This document shows positions 61,401 through 63,881 of a stretch of 64,000 nucleotides of DNA, piece by piece. Within the stretch, counting starts at the first letter, position 1. Every line of letters starts with the position of its first letter. Position numbers and translations under genes: made by a program. The DNA comes from Homalodisca vitripennis. Taxonomy: Eukaryota > Arthropoda > Insecta > Hemiptera > Cicadellidae. The notes below the pieces were generated by a model. The model had not been told where the DNA came from and made no database searches. It worked only from the letters and a program-made list of their open reading frames with translations. The stretch lies in NCBI RefSeq assembly GCF_021130785.1, contig NC_060207.1, positions 100,791,001-100,855,000 on the forward strand, read 5' to 3'.

Positions 61401-63881
61401 TTCACATTTATCTGTATTATATTTATTTAGGCTCCTTTCTTCTCTTAGAATAAGTTACATGGTTAAATAGTTTAACAGTAAAATTGTATTTGTAATATTT
61501 GCTACAGTTTTGGCAGTAATCACAAAATATTATTATTACAAAGTCCACATTCAGCCGTTTTGTTTTTATCAAATGAACTTGTTTTTATCAATCTATAATC
61601 TTATTGATTCACCTCATTTCACAATTACTTACAAAAAGTACACCACACCATGTGTCGAGTAACAGGCTTCACTGAAGTTGCAAGTAAACTTTTGAGTCTA
61701 GCTAGTTTCATTATGGGGAGATATCCTGCGAACAGACGGGTCATACAGAAAAGAAATTGTACATCCCCTAGGCAGACAAAATAGAAATTATGCCAGCCTA
61801 CTAAATTAGACTTCAATAATGCTCAGCCAAACCTCATGGATGATAGAAACGCTCCATCATAGAACTCATTCTTGTCTATGTAGAAATATAATTTCATGTA
61901 ACATTGAAAGTCTGCAGATGAAATCTTCCCGAGATGTCTTGCAATTATTTAGGCTAAATGTGATACTGTGTCACAAGTTAGATGTCATATGATTGTACTC
62001 AGTTTCTTTACACTTTTATTTATTCTGTACTTTTCTTGTTACAATCCTGGTTACTTATGAAACTAATGTAAAAATAATTGTTGACGCTCAGCCAAATACC
62101 ATGAAATATTATGTACCATCATCATCAATCTCGATGTTGCCTATGTAGAAATAAAGCTTTATGCAAAATTTCAAGTCTACAGGTCAGTTTGTTCTTAAGA
62201 TATTCTGATATTGTTCAGACAGATAGACATGAAATTTTCCTGTCCCTCGAGTGATAAACTTTGCTAACGCTCAGCCAATAAAGTCAATTTTTTCTAAATT
62301 TAATTATATTTTATTACCAATTTAACATTAAGAATGTTTTCTCACTATCATAATCATTATTACATAATAAAAAGTAATATATTATTACATAATAAACAGT
62401 AGTGTATTTTAACATTAATTTATTACATAAAAAATTCAATGATGTGTAGATAGTATAGATATGTATAGAGAGATGTGTGTAATAACTTAAATGTAGGTAA
62501 AAAATGTGTACCATTTGTTACTATAGACTTCATGCTGAATTTTGCCTTGGCTTGATATCATGGATTTCATTAAATTAAAGTTGTGTCACAGCATGTAGTA
62601 TGATAAGGAAAATAGTTTGGAATCTGAAATCAAAGAAGATAATGTGCAGCTTGATGTGTCAGGTTTATACTAATTGGATTGTATTGTCGTAGTGAGGAGG
62701 ACATCTCAGGATGGCTCCCCGTCCCCCACCAAAGTGTCAGCATTCGGCCTCCAGTCTCCTGTTTCTCCTGGAGGCTCAAGTGGCTTCGGCAGTCGCAGAT
62801 CCTCCCAGGACGGATTCCATCTTGACGGTAATATCACTTTCTTCTGGACTTGTATCCTCTCCTCTCTCGCTCCCCAGTTGATTGAACTTTCTGTAACAAT
62901 CAGTAATTGTTTCAGGTAGATACCTCTCCTAGGCCTAACCTTGACTCATCGCTCCTCCTATATTTCCTAAGGTCTATAGGTATCACATTATCCTAACCTG
63001 TATAATATTCCCTTTTTGTCAACTTATTATAGCATTGTGTCATATATTATGTATTTAAATAGATTTCAATGAAAGGCATGTAGTATATCTTTTTGACTAC
63101 CTAATTTTAATGATAGTATTAGATGTATTCACAATTTTTTAGTTGCATACATTTTATTTACTATAGTATTTAAAGCTTTTAGTTAATTTATTTTTTTAGT
63201 TAAAAGTAAGCTCTGTATTCTATTTAAGAAATGTTCACTAATAATTACTAGAATGAACTACCACTTGTTTATTTTGTTCGAGTTATCCCGCTTATCTATT
63301 AAAAATGCAGAAGATAGTACAAATATATCAACATGTAATGTTATGTTAGTGACACTTTTTTGTGCCATTTTAAAAATACTTTTAACATGTTATTAAATCA
63401 TAAACTATTAATTGTTAAATATTAAATTTTTTAATGTTTCTATTCAATCATGAGTACATTCACTAGACTTGTTATACTATACTTTTTTAATCTTGTACAG
63501 ATGGTTTTTAATATTTGAATTAAATAGAAAGGATTATTTAATACAGATTTTCCAGTTAAAGATTTGTCACAGCATTCTTGTAACATTTTTTTACTCTTCA
63601 CTTCCTTACCTCTTGGCTTATCATAACCTCACAAATGTTACTTTGCAGAGGCGACAGGAGTGCAGCAAGAGCTGACAGAAATCAACAACCGTTACACACT
63701 AGTGGGCACAAGACTTGCTGATCGACAGACTGAATTGGAGACTGTCAGAGAGGAGCTAAGAAGACACCTGGAGCACCTCCGTACACTGGGACAGTTCCTG
63801 GACAAGGTGCAGAGGAGTCTGCCCAAGGAGAGTGTACCTAACAGCAAGGAAGATGCTGACAAAACTGGCAAATTAATCAAG
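1..63881 (+). CDS. shot: spectraplakin (Short stop / MACF1 / dystonin family), partial at both ends, 30 exons
   Basis: Giant cytoskeletal linker that in this family joins actin to microtubules at muscle-tendon junctions, epidermis and growing axons. The joined exons give 4,865 codons with no stop and agreeing phases. Order seen: plakin domain of helical bundles with an embedded SH3 fold (exons 1-17), a 3,054-codon plakin-repeat exon (18), then spectrin repeats (19-30). The sequence resembles insect Shot as remembered; no alignment was run. The CH actin-binding domains and the EF-hand/GAS2 end lie outside the window. Introns run from 106 bp (between exons 12 and 13) to 7.2 kb (after exon 18). 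The introns at 102-486, 745-1456, 1665-2199, 10553-10985, 11259-11924, 12392-12765, 16743-17243, 51273-51875, 51993-53085, 59633-60194, 60402-61090 and 62828-63648 show no gene; apart from AT microsatellites and the SINE-like piece, nothing else was recognised in them. The introns at 12100-12218 and 16419-16524 are short. Confidence 0.93.
487..744 (+). CDS. shot: spectraplakin exon 2 (plakin domain)
   Basis: Acceptor ...TGACAG|GCTAG and donor AAGAG|GTCAGT; phase 2 in, phase 2 out. It encodes about 86 residues rich in E, R and L (motifs REMKRCDSRLEDLEGRI and LDAKHNVDVLEQELRAVEE), long helices of a plakin-domain spectrin repeat. Codons are GC3-rich (ctg, gag, cgg) against the AT-rich introns. 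Confidence 0.93.
1457..1664 (+). CDS. shot: spectraplakin exon 3 (plakin domain)
   Basis: The acceptor was chosen at ACACAG|G (1456/1457). It completes the Arg codon left by exon 2 and gives V-Q-K-L-H-Q-R-W-V, the usual helix with a conserved W. A nearer CAG at 1475 would break phase. The exon encodes the conserved plakin-domain stretch around FPVVEERTVTRQTHTVMETR and ends at AAACTG|GTATGT, phase 0. Confidence 0.92.
2200..2328 (+). CDS. shot: spectraplakin exon 4 (plakin domain)
   Basis: Acceptor TGTAATAG|AAACAAATC and donor GCAAAG|GTGAGA; 43 codons, phase 0-0. The product reads K-Q-I-Q-E-A-E-Y-G-S-D-L-N-S-V and continues with a helix ending F-H-S-K-V-E-H-C, characteristic of the Shot/MACF1 plakin domain. 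Confidence 0.93.
2476..3722. mobile_element. piggyBac-like TTAA element A (deletion derivative)
   Basis: TTAA sits at both edges (2472-2475 and 3723-3726). The inverted termini are CCCTTTTAACCCCGGC on the left and its near-exact complement on the right (one mismatch in about 16). The 3' subterminal part (about 3640-3715) has repeated and palindromic copies of CGTCCGTATAGT / ACGGACGTCGGG. Inside on the minus strand is a 110-codon ORF like the acidic N-terminus of piggyBac transposases; the catalytic part is missing. Non-autonomous. Confidence 0.8.
3036..3368 (-). pseudogene. piggyBac-type transposase N-terminal fragment
   Basis: 110-codon ORF inside TTAA element A. It is acidic and Ser-rich, with a basic start (KMSKRHRSKSP) and a D/E/S stretch ending near SSDEDVAQPGTSSGR, the composition usual at the N-terminus of piggyBac transposases ahead of the DDE domain. 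The DDE catalytic region and Cys-rich C-terminus are absent, so it cannot act alone. Family assignment rests on composition plus the TTAA termini, not on an alignment. Confidence 0.5.
3727..4221. other. intron segment without recognised gene
   Basis: AT-rich sequence directly after TTAA element A. A 122-codon minus-strand ORF (3723-4091) is open, but its protein is low-complexity I/L/Y/K-rich with no motif I recognise. It may be retroelement debris or chance. Confidence 0.4.
4222..4872. repeat. 214-bp tandem repeat, 3 copies
   Basis: The string agtaaaagatgtaatttg recurs at 4231, 4445 and 4659, exactly 214 bp apart. The whole unit repeats nearly without change (for example gtccaacgttgtacacc versus gtccaacattgtacacc). 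The low divergence points to a recent duplication. It lies in intron 4 between element A and exon 5. Confidence 0.95.
5130..5369 (+). CDS. shot: spectraplakin exon 5 (plakin domain)
   Basis: Acceptor TTCTAACAG|AACAACTTC and donor TACGAG|GTGAGC; 80 codons, phase 0-0. It encodes N-N-F-H-G-D-E-L-A-L-Y-T followed by a long helix and an S-A-T-N-Q-L-V-W-L-N-E-R-E-E segment, a conserved signature of plakin-domain spectrin repeats. Confidence 0.94.
5370..8472 (+). other. intron 5 (3.1 kb)
   Basis: AT-rich intron. About 5735-5790 resembles 20680-20733 (both contain GGAAAAATC-TGTTT-CTTCACA), so a shared dispersed repeat is present. About 7478-8392 may be an old TTAA element (left TTTAAACCTTTTATTACCA, right CACTAAAAGGGTTAT), but its right target site is TTAT and the termini are diverged. 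No coding potential seen. Confidence 0.5.
8473..8714 (+). CDS. shot: spectraplakin exon 6 (plakin domain)
   Basis: Acceptor TTGTTACAG|TCGCTAATG and donor ATCAACAA|GTGAGT, phase 0 in, phase 2 out. It encodes a spectrin-like repeat with the motif ALQTQWAWLLQL and ends K-E-T-E-S-W-I-N-(K). The donor lacks the usual G at -1 and borders a minisatellite that appears to have grown from it. Confidence 0.93.
8716..9400. repeat. 80-bp minisatellite, about 8.5 copies, starting at the exon 6 donor
   Basis: The block ctctgagtggctcagtaac recurs every 80 bp (8791, 8871, 8951 and on). The first, diverged unit begins inside the splice donor (GTGAGTAGCTCAG compared with later GAGTGGCTCAG). Degenerate echoes continue to about 9560. 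Central copies are almost identical; the last three share CACAGTAACACGGAATATG and form a subfamily. Confidence 0.95.
9561..10323. other. rest of intron 6, no gene seen
   Basis: AT-rich sequence with no ORF of protein-like composition, ending at the acceptor GGTTGCAG of exon 7. Confidence 0.6.
10324..10552 (+). CDS. shot: spectraplakin exon 7 (plakin domain, start of SH3)
   Basis: Acceptor GGTTGCAG|G completes the Lys codon from exon 6, giving K-R-D-E-L-L-N-S-V-Y. A long helix leads to RRAPVARPLPVLAVCAYKQD, the first strands of the SH3 fold embedded in the plakin domain. Donor GACAAT|GTGAGT, phase 0. An open frame runs on into the intron, but its composition changes at the donor. Confidence 0.93.
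10986..11258 (+). CDS. shot: spectraplakin exon 8 (rest of SH3 and following helix)
   Basis: Acceptor TCTGGACAG|ATTGTTATT and donor GCACAG|GTAAAT; 91 codons, phase 0-0. The SH3 continues as E-K-G-E-Q-W-V-L-H-D-N-S-G-R-V-K-W-R-V and ends with V-P-G-A-V-F-L-I-P-P-P, the closing strand typical of plakin SH3 domains. A long helix (DAVERLKRQFERSLALWQRK) follows. Confidence 0.95.
11925..12099 (+). CDS. shot: spectraplakin exon 9 (plakin domain)
   Basis: Acceptor TTCTTTAG|TTCCTAGCC gives F-L-A-M-G-A-D-Q-R-N-A-I-R. The residues around GKLLAEGDPADPQLRRLK are strongly typical of the Shot/MACF1 plakin domain. Donor GCTGAAG|GTAACA, phase 1 out. The downstream TAG within TTCCTAG is not used as an acceptor because that would break phase and lose conserved residues. 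Confidence 0.94.
12219..12391 (+). CDS. shot: spectraplakin exon 10 (plakin domain)
   Basis: Acceptor CATCAACAG|AGGAGG completes a Glu codon. It encodes a helix and then P-V-P-R-D-L-D-S-L-E-H-L-V, a conserved spectrin-repeat linker of this family. Donor CTCAAG|GTAACT, phase 0. Confidence 0.93.
12766..12905 (+). CDS. shot: spectraplakin exon 11 (plakin domain)
   Basis: Acceptor GATGTTACAG|AGCCTG, donor ATAGAGAG|GTATTC (phase 2). It encodes S-L-T-S-E-V-E-A-V-Q-S-T-F-R then K-T-P-Q-M-Q-A-K-V-D-K-V-L-A-Q-W, a spectrin-repeat helix with a buried W. The Arg codon is completed by exon 12. Confidence 0.92.
12906..16297 (+). other. intron 11 (3.4 kb)
   Basis: Contains a heavily mutated LINE (about 13880-15870, described separately). 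The flanks 12906-13880 and 15870-16297 are AT-rich with no recognised content. Confidence 0.7.
13880..15870 (+). mobile_element. decayed non-LTR retrotransposon (Jockey/CR1-like RT), fossil
   Basis: Pieces of a reverse transcriptase appear in order but in different frames. A pre-RT linker is at about 13890-14240 (KTAWNIIN type). RT block 1 is at 14492-14670 (KVTPIFKKG then NYRPVS). Motif A is at about 14831-14870 (L-D-L-S-K-V-F-D-S-V-N-H). Motif C at about 15100 reads Y-K-D-D instead of Y-A-D-D. Beyond it lie thumb and C-terminal remnants with many stops. Plus strand, the same orientation as the host gene. The ends and target-site duplication cannot be defined. Confidence 0.75.
16298..16418 (+). 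CDS. shot: spectraplakin exon 12 (plakin domain)
   Basis: Acceptor TTCCCTAACAG|G with a strong pyrimidine tract completes Arg and gives L-K-C-V-E-I-V-L-T-G-L-E-D-C. Then come a helix ending M-P-S-E-L-D-N-L-K-T and the donor AAGACT|GTAAGT, phase 0. Confidence 0.92.
16525..16742 (+). CDS. shot: spectraplakin exon 13 (plakin domain)
   Basis: Acceptor CACCTGGCAG|GTACAC, donor CTTGATAG|GTCAGT (phase 2). It encodes a spectrin-like repeat around V-H-E-Q-L-V-S-L-Q-K, with T-R-I-T-Q-R-W-N-N-I-C-S-Q-L-L-D closing the bundle. The preceding intron is only 106 bp, unusually short for this gene. Confidence 0.92.
17244..17388 (+). CDS. shot: spectraplakin exon 14 (plakin domain)
   Basis: Acceptor TTGAACAG|G completes Arg, giving R-M-R-N-C-E-A-A-F-N-L-L. 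It ends V-K-E-T-V-D-L-T-K at donor ACCAAG|GTAAGA, phase 0. Confidence 0.92.
17389..18531 (+). other. intron 14 (1.1 kb)
   Basis: Contains a pure AT dinucleotide run at about 17924-17973 and a short CCTAA-type run (18500-18518) in the acceptor region. The rest is AT-rich without recognised content. Confidence 0.6.
17924..17973. repeat. (AT)n microsatellite
   Basis: About 25 uninterrupted AT dinucleotides in intron 14. Similar runs lie at 26160-26226, 51412-51446 and 52371-52397. Confidence 0.95.
18532..18615 (+). CDS. shot: spectraplakin exon 15 (short, plakin domain)
   Basis: Short exon of 28 codons, phase 0-0. Acceptor GGTTACATAG|ACGCTG, donor GCTAAG|GTGAGT. It encodes T-L-Y-T-S-V-L-E-R-A-Q and ends G-G-R-F-I-R-E-A-K, matching the family segment that leads into the next exon (I-Y-D). 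High GC against the surrounding introns supports it. Confidence 0.9.
18616..19998 (+). other. intron 15 (1.4 kb)
   Basis: AT-rich; no gene recognised. Its end is GC-rich and pyrimidine-rich (AACACCCCCCCTCCCCAAG) and includes CCTAA-like repeats at about 19961-19980. Confidence 0.6.
19999..20211 (+). CDS. shot: spectraplakin exon 16 (plakin domain end)
   Basis: Acceptor CCCTCCCCAAG|ATCTAC, donor TTACAA|GTGAGT; 71 codons, phase 0-0. It encodes I-Y-D-A-G-L-A-R-Y-A-E-W-L, then a charged loop, then LDVLNHRYDKLLEILYERLQ, the last spectrin-like helix of the plakin domain. Confidence 0.93.
20400..20760. repeat. dispersed repeat with CTGAAGA-hairpin-GAAA motif
   Basis: About 20680-20733 aligns by eye with about 5735-5790 (roughly 80% over 50 bp), so this is a dispersed family. 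At 20628-20659 it has CTGAAGA, then a short hairpin of AGATC/GATCT type, then GAAAC. This layout is common at the termini of retroelement-derived repeats in animals. Confidence 0.5.
21640..21955 (+). mobile_element. mariner-type transposase C-terminal fossil
   Basis: Translated in shifting frames, this stretch retains a KW-PGNRF-SNN segment and, further on, a residue pattern ending N-Y-I-E-K. Both match the end of mariner transposases (a RF-S block followed by the D/N-Y-V/I-E-K terminus). Several stops and frame changes; no terminal repeats found. Confidence 0.45.
24702..24808 (+). CDS. shot: spectraplakin exon 17 (linker before plakin-repeat exon)
   Basis: Acceptor GTGTCATGTAG|GCGGAG, donor ACAACCAG|GTTAGT (phase 2). 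It encodes A-E-L-E-R-M-K-P-Q-A-I-K-T-F then a T/S/Y/H-rich linker (EHSTTEQTHYSSTT) that leaves the helical plakin domain. Its two trailing bases AG join G at 26923 to give Arg. Confidence 0.92.
24809..26922 (+). other. intron 17 (2.1 kb)
   Basis: AT-rich, with a (TA)n microsatellite at 26160-26226 in inverted-looking form. The open frame of exon 18 extends upstream to an ATG at 26841, but residues before 26923 do not resemble the protein, and the CTGTTGACAG|G acceptor fits exon 17 in phase. The intron is therefore taken to end there. Confidence 0.7.
26923..36085 (+). CDS. shot: spectraplakin exon 18, giant plectin/plakin-repeat exon (3,054 codons)
   Basis: One 9,163-nt exon, open throughout. 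After a short S/T-rich lead (RYTSDVVDSAQRNSSEK) come several dozen plakin-repeat units of roughly 38-40 residues. Each has a helix-like L-x-E-A-I-x-x-G-L-I-D and a turn P-x-T-G-x-(F/I)-x-D-P-x-T-G; this type of module folds into plakin-repeat domains that in plectin and desmoplakin bind intermediate filaments. Interruptions: an S/P/T/K-rich linker at 28849-29043 (SPTKKKSPIK), a second S/P linker near 30130-30260, and two hydrophobic motifs (VVAVLGAPLVAVSKAAK near 29800; LLAIVGAPILAGKAVVDA near 31800). It uses A/T-rich codons, unlike neighbouring exons, except near its end (35860-36085). Donor GCCCGG|GTAAGT, phase 0. In Shot the comparable exon is isoform-specific. Confidence 0.95.
37028..37818. 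mobile_element. TTAA element B (piggyBac-like MITE)
   Basis: TTAA at 37024-37027 and 37819-37822. Left terminus CCCTTTTATGACCAG; the right terminus on the opposite strand reads CCCTTTTGCGACCAG (13 of 15). 791 bp, AT-rich, with no transposase remnant seen. Confidence 0.75.
38720..38970 (+). mobile_element. mariner-type transposase N-terminal (HTH) fossil
   Basis: About 38730-38830 reads K-H-N-A-S-I-K-F-C-D-L-L-E-K then E-V-L-K-M-L-K-K-V-Y. After a frameshift, 38870-38962 reads H-E-G-R-T-N-V-E and later T-S-T-T-V-G-N-I-D-R-V-R. This order (IKFC, EML, EGRT-VEDD, STS, ID-VR) is that of the Mos1-type HTH and linker of mariner transposases. Truncated and frameshifted. Confidence 0.65.
43244..43390 (+). 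CDS. shot: spectraplakin exon 19 (rod, spectrin repeat)
   Basis: Acceptor GCATGTGCAG|CAAGCA, donor CTCAAG|GTTTGT; 49 codons, phase 0-0. It encodes Q-A-M-E-E-K-Y-R-L-C-D-D and then L-L-A-W-V-A-E-V-E-D-R-L-A, the first helix of a rod spectrin repeat with its W. Its phase 0 start fits exon 18, not exon 17. Confidence 0.93.
43391..44184. other. start of intron 19, nothing recognised
   Basis: AT-rich sequence between exon 19 and the mariner fossil, without ORFs of protein-like composition. Confidence 0.6.
44185..45075 (-). mobile_element. internally deleted mariner element
   Basis: On the minus strand, the N-terminal HTH of a mariner transposase (44685-44891) and its C-terminus (about 44285-44370: G-I-Q-K-L-I-E-R-Y-D-K-C-L then Y-V-E-K and stop) remain, but the catalytic middle is largely lost. 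The deletion zone shows a duplicated stretch (tcatcgcattagggctgtac occurs twice, about 4625 and 4775 past 40000). GGTCCTCTGAAAAATGAGGTCC at about 44188 may be the 3' terminus. Full-length mariners are about 1.3 kb. Confidence 0.75.
44685..44891 (-). pseudogene. mariner transposase N-terminal fragment
   Basis: 68-codon ORF with E-I-R-S-V-I-R-F-F-T-A-R-N-I-P-A-A-D-I-Y and then Q-I-S-E-V-Y-S-P-N-A-I-N-D-N-K-V-R-K-W, the Mos1-type helix-turn-helix domain. The ORF loses homology after the KVRKW block, where the deletion begins. Confidence 0.75.
45164..46445. mobile_element. piggyBac-like TTAA element C (deletion derivative)
   Basis: TTAA at 45160-45163 and 46446-46449. The imperfect termini are AACCCTTTACAGACCA and, on the opposite strand, CCCTTTAAGGACCA. 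Subterminal copies of GGACA-ATGTGTCCC lie near both ends (about 45301, 46080, 46418). The interior carries the Cys-rich C-terminus of a piggyBac-type transposase on the minus strand. Confidence 0.75.
45592..45891 (-). pseudogene. piggyBac-type transposase C-terminal fragment
   Basis: 99-codon ORF. Its basic stretch (LSRKSKIRPSLKPEH) is followed by a Cys-rich tail with C-x2-C, a C-x4-C pair, L-C and a final C-F-x-K-F-H. This matches the Cys-rich zinc-binding C-terminus of piggyBac transposases. The DDE core is absent. Confidence 0.65.
46578..46801 (+). CDS. shot: spectraplakin exon 20 (rod, spectrin repeat)
   Basis: Acceptor CTTTGTGTAG|CTGGTG, donor AAGTTCAA|GTTAGT (phase 2). It encodes L-V-K-E-E-L-E-S-Q-V-R-P-V then L-R-L-R-Y-D-R-A-N-D-R-T-D-K-L, a spectrin-repeat middle and last helix. 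Confidence 0.93.
46966..48345. mobile_element. TTAA element D (piggyBac-like, non-autonomous)
   Basis: TTAA at 46962-46965 and 48346-48349. Both termini read CCCTTTGAGTGCCAC (15 of 15). GCGTCGC-AATTTTGAC is repeated just inside the left end. 1,380 bp with no transposase remnant recognised. The perfect termini suggest a younger insertion than elements B or C. Confidence 0.85.
48350..49419. other. rest of intron 20, nothing recognised
   Basis: AT-rich, with a short (TG)n-like stretch near 48420; no ORF of interest. Confidence 0.6.
49420..49618 (+). CDS. shot: spectraplakin exon 21 (rod, spectrin repeat)
   Basis: Acceptor GTGATGTAG|G completes Lys, giving S-E-L-T-T-F-T-A-W-L-D-K-A-R-H-S-L-E. 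It ends A-A-Q-K-F-F-D-E-S-K at donor TCCAAG|GTACAA, phase 0. Helix pattern with the conserved W of spectrin repeat helix A. Confidence 0.93.
49619..51017 (+). other. intron 21 (1.4 kb)
   Basis: Near its start (49660-49735) is a short repeat-like hairpin with CTGATGA (49678-49684) and GAAA (49701-49704). The remainder is AT-rich without recognised content. Confidence 0.55.
51018..51272 (+). CDS. shot: spectraplakin exon 22 (rod, spectrin repeat)
   Basis: Acceptor GTGGATTGCAG|GAATAC, donor AACAAG|GTATAT; 85 codons, phase 0-0. It encodes E-Y-L-T-C-L-N-E-F-R then V-I-T-Q-Q-Y-R-D-L-L-G-R and helix A of the next repeat, A-L-D-K-A-R-A-W-L-R-D-A-E. Confidence 0.94.
51876..51992 (+). CDS. shot: spectraplakin exon 23 (rod)
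   Basis: Acceptor CTGTCGCAG|GTGCTG, donor AAACAG|GTGAGT; 39 codons, phase 0-0. It encodes V-L-S-E-P-V-A-A-D-P-Q-T-L-E-D-Q-L, a typical rod linker-helix B segment. Confidence 0.92.
53086..53309 (+). CDS. shot: spectraplakin exon 24 (rod; seed of tandem array)
   Basis: Acceptor CTACTTGTAG|GCCGTG, donor ACACTCAA|GTAAGT (phase 2). It encodes A-V-E-S-L-V-R-S-V-E-G then K-Y-R-Q-L-S-D-S-L-A-E-K-C and G-L-L-A-W-L-N-S-A-E-N-T-L. From about 53164 onward it forms unit 1 of a 148-bp array that runs on through the donor into the intron. Confidence 0.94.
53164..54339. repeat. 148-bp tandem array of exon 24 3' end plus donor, about 8 copies
   Basis: The junction CTCAA|GTAAGTAAT recurs exactly 148 bp apart at 53310, 53458, 53606, 53754, 53902, 54050 and 54198. 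An eighth unit breaks off at about 54339. Units 1, 4 and 7 are most alike, as are 2, 5 and 8, and 3 and 6, giving a 444-bp higher-order repeat. Each unit keeps an open exon-like stretch (Y-R-Q-L-S-D... to N-T-L-K) and a consensus donor, but none has a polypyrimidine-tract acceptor. Because 148 = 3x49+1, read-through changes frame between units, so units 2-8 are treated as intronic. Confidence 0.95.
54503..55622 (-). mobile_element. 5'-truncated RTE-like LINE fragment
   Basis: Minus-strand RT fragment starting at motif A (F-I-D-F-K-K-A-Y-D-S) and running through G-V-R-Q-G-D-G-I-S-P-T-L-F-N and F-A-D-D-V-V-I-L (motif C). The distal part, R-I-S-W-L-G-H-V-H-R then G-R-P-K-I-R-W, is typical of RTE-type elements. 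It ends close to a TAAGTAAGT-like tail at about 54503-54512. Inserted right after the 148-bp array in intron 24. Confidence 0.8.
54512..55622 (-). pseudogene. RTE-like reverse transcriptase C-terminal part, one nonsense codon
   Basis: The frame from about 55622 to the terminal TAA at 54512 is continuous except for one in-frame TGA at 54824-54826 just after E-G-V-W, where related proteins usually have Arg; a CGA to TGA change would explain it. Catalytic Asp residues of motif A and F-A-D-D are present. The endonuclease and fingers are missing through 5' truncation. Confidence 0.75.
55623..56004. other. end of intron 24, nothing recognised
   Basis: AT-rich sequence between the RTE fragment and exon 25. 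Confidence 0.6.
56005..56205 (+). CDS. shot: spectraplakin exon 25 (rod)
   Basis: Acceptor GGTGTTGTAG|G completes the Lys codon left by exon 24 and gives D-M-T-R-P-V-S-L-Q-K-E-R-L-E-D. That phase fit supports direct joining of 24 to 25 over the tandem array. Donor GACAAG|GTAAAC, phase 2. Confidence 0.93.
56630..57796 (+). CDS. Jockey-like reverse transcriptase fragment, 388 codons
   Basis: RT motif A is C-D-L-S-R-A-F-D-C-V-N-H (about residue 32). Then come Y-G-V-P-Q-G-S-I-L-G-P-L-L-F (motif B) and L-Y-A-D-D-T-T-F (motif C), followed by a thumb with K-F-L-G-V-Y-I-D and the C-terminal S-R-V-V-Y-L-L-R-R-L and W-L-L-E-N-P-F-Y-S-V-E-E-F blocks. All catalytic Asp are present. It lacks the endonuclease, ORF1 and RT fingers, so it is not autonomous. 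The first Met is not a real start. Confidence 0.85.
   Translation: MYFNSTFQALDKLLRDVSLALEDKAFAQATMCDLSRAFDCVNHNDLIRKLAYYGFGQMPILFFESYLNNRKQKVCIEESWSHEVIVKYGVPQGSILGPLLFLICINDLPASITASTILYADDTTFLNISKDLSELSLISKNSISDASNWFTSNGFLLNESKTHNIIFSTRTVDSRNLNISLSDNVKFLGVYIDRNMNWDSHITYISSKLSRVVYLLRRLTFSVSTDYVKTAYFAFFQSILRYGLVAWGNGSKINDILILQKKAIRIISKSSSIEHCKPLFRLLNIQTVINLYLFDLIQYIFQNPNLIKPIGDTHSHNTRCKNLSKIKFNRLSKTLKSHQVLSLKVYNHLSHLIPKFDKTLFLKKYYLWLLENPFYSVEEFFSNKSVLF
56630..58078 (+). mobile_element. young 5'-truncated Jockey-like non-LTR retrotransposon
   Basis: The RT fragment is followed by about 280 bp of 3' UTR with AATAAA near 58044 and a terminal TGATTTT-type repeat (58051-58078), a tail style common in Jockey-superfamily elements. 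The 5' end is cut within RT, ahead of motif A. The open frame and clean tail suggest a recent insertion. The 5' boundary is approximate and no target-site duplication was resolved. Confidence 0.82.
59353..59632 (+). CDS. shot: spectraplakin exon 26 (rod, spectrin repeat)
   Basis: Acceptor CTTGATCCTAG|A completes Arg, then Y-E-K-L-Q-D-K-C-H-R-L-G-E. A helix A with E-L-E-R-W-L-G-E-A follows. Donor GTGAAG|GTTCGT, phase 0; +4 and +5 of the donor deviate from consensus, but phase and composition support it. Confidence 0.91.
60195..60401 (+). CDS. shot: spectraplakin exon 27 (rod, spectrin repeat)
   Basis: Acceptor GGTTTTTTAG|GGTTTG, donor CTCAAG|GTATAT; 69 codons, phase 0-0. It encodes G-L-E-T-Q-W-R-E-L-N-L-L-L-E then V-L-A-W-L-Q-N-I-E-T-R-V. 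Confidence 0.93.
60478..60580 (-). repeat. tRNA-related SINE-like fragment
   Basis: On the minus strand there is a B-box-like GGTTCAAATCC and upstream an A-box-like stretch (accgagcagtctaagacgtt), spaced as in Leu/Ser-type tRNAs with a long variable arm. A plausible anticodon stem surrounds CTGTGAA. The acceptor ends do not pair well, so a tRNA-derived SINE or tRNA pseudogene is likelier than a working tRNA. Confidence 0.5.
61091..61244 (+). CDS. shot: spectraplakin exon 28 (rod, start of Ser/Pro/Arg linker)
   Basis: Acceptor GAATGTTTCAG|CCCATT, donor AGTCCTT|GTGAGT (phase 1). The helical start P-I-V-K-E-H-R-D-Y-G turns into PESPTRRRSSVSPVKRTSVT, a basic Ser/Pro-rich stretch with several possible proline-directed or basophilic kinase sites. 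Confidence 0.9.
61245..62692 (+). other. intron 28 (1.4 kb)
   Basis: Contains diverged repeats (61818-62285); otherwise AT-rich with no recognised gene. Confidence 0.6.
61818..62285. repeat. diverged dispersed repeat, two to three copies in tandem
   Basis: GCTCAGCCAA recurs at about 61820, 62088 and 62269. The first two copies share CTATGTAGAAATA-A--TT-ATG and AAGTCT-CAG in the same order about 268 bp apart. The third is cut short. Probably pieces of an old interspersed element in intron 28. Confidence 0.6.
62693..62827 (+). CDS. shot: spectraplakin exon 29 (Ser/Pro-rich linker)
   Basis: Acceptor TTGTCGTAG|TG, donor CTTGACG|GTAATA; 135 nt, phase 1-1. It encodes RRTSQDGSPSPTKVSAF and then GSRRSSQDGFHLD. 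The two R-R-x-S-Q-D-G blocks look like an internal duplication. Not helical: a flexible, probably phosphorylated insert between rod repeats. Confidence 0.88.
63649..63881 (+). CDS. shot: spectraplakin exon 30 (rod; last exon in window)
   Basis: Acceptor TACTTTGCAG|AG completes Glu, then A-T-G-V-Q-Q-E-L-T-E-I-N-N-R-Y and a further helix A with L-G-Q-F-L-D-K-V-Q-R-S-L-P. Donor ATCAAG|GTACTG, phase 0. The gene continues past the window; 63882-64000 is intron. Confidence 0.93.
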
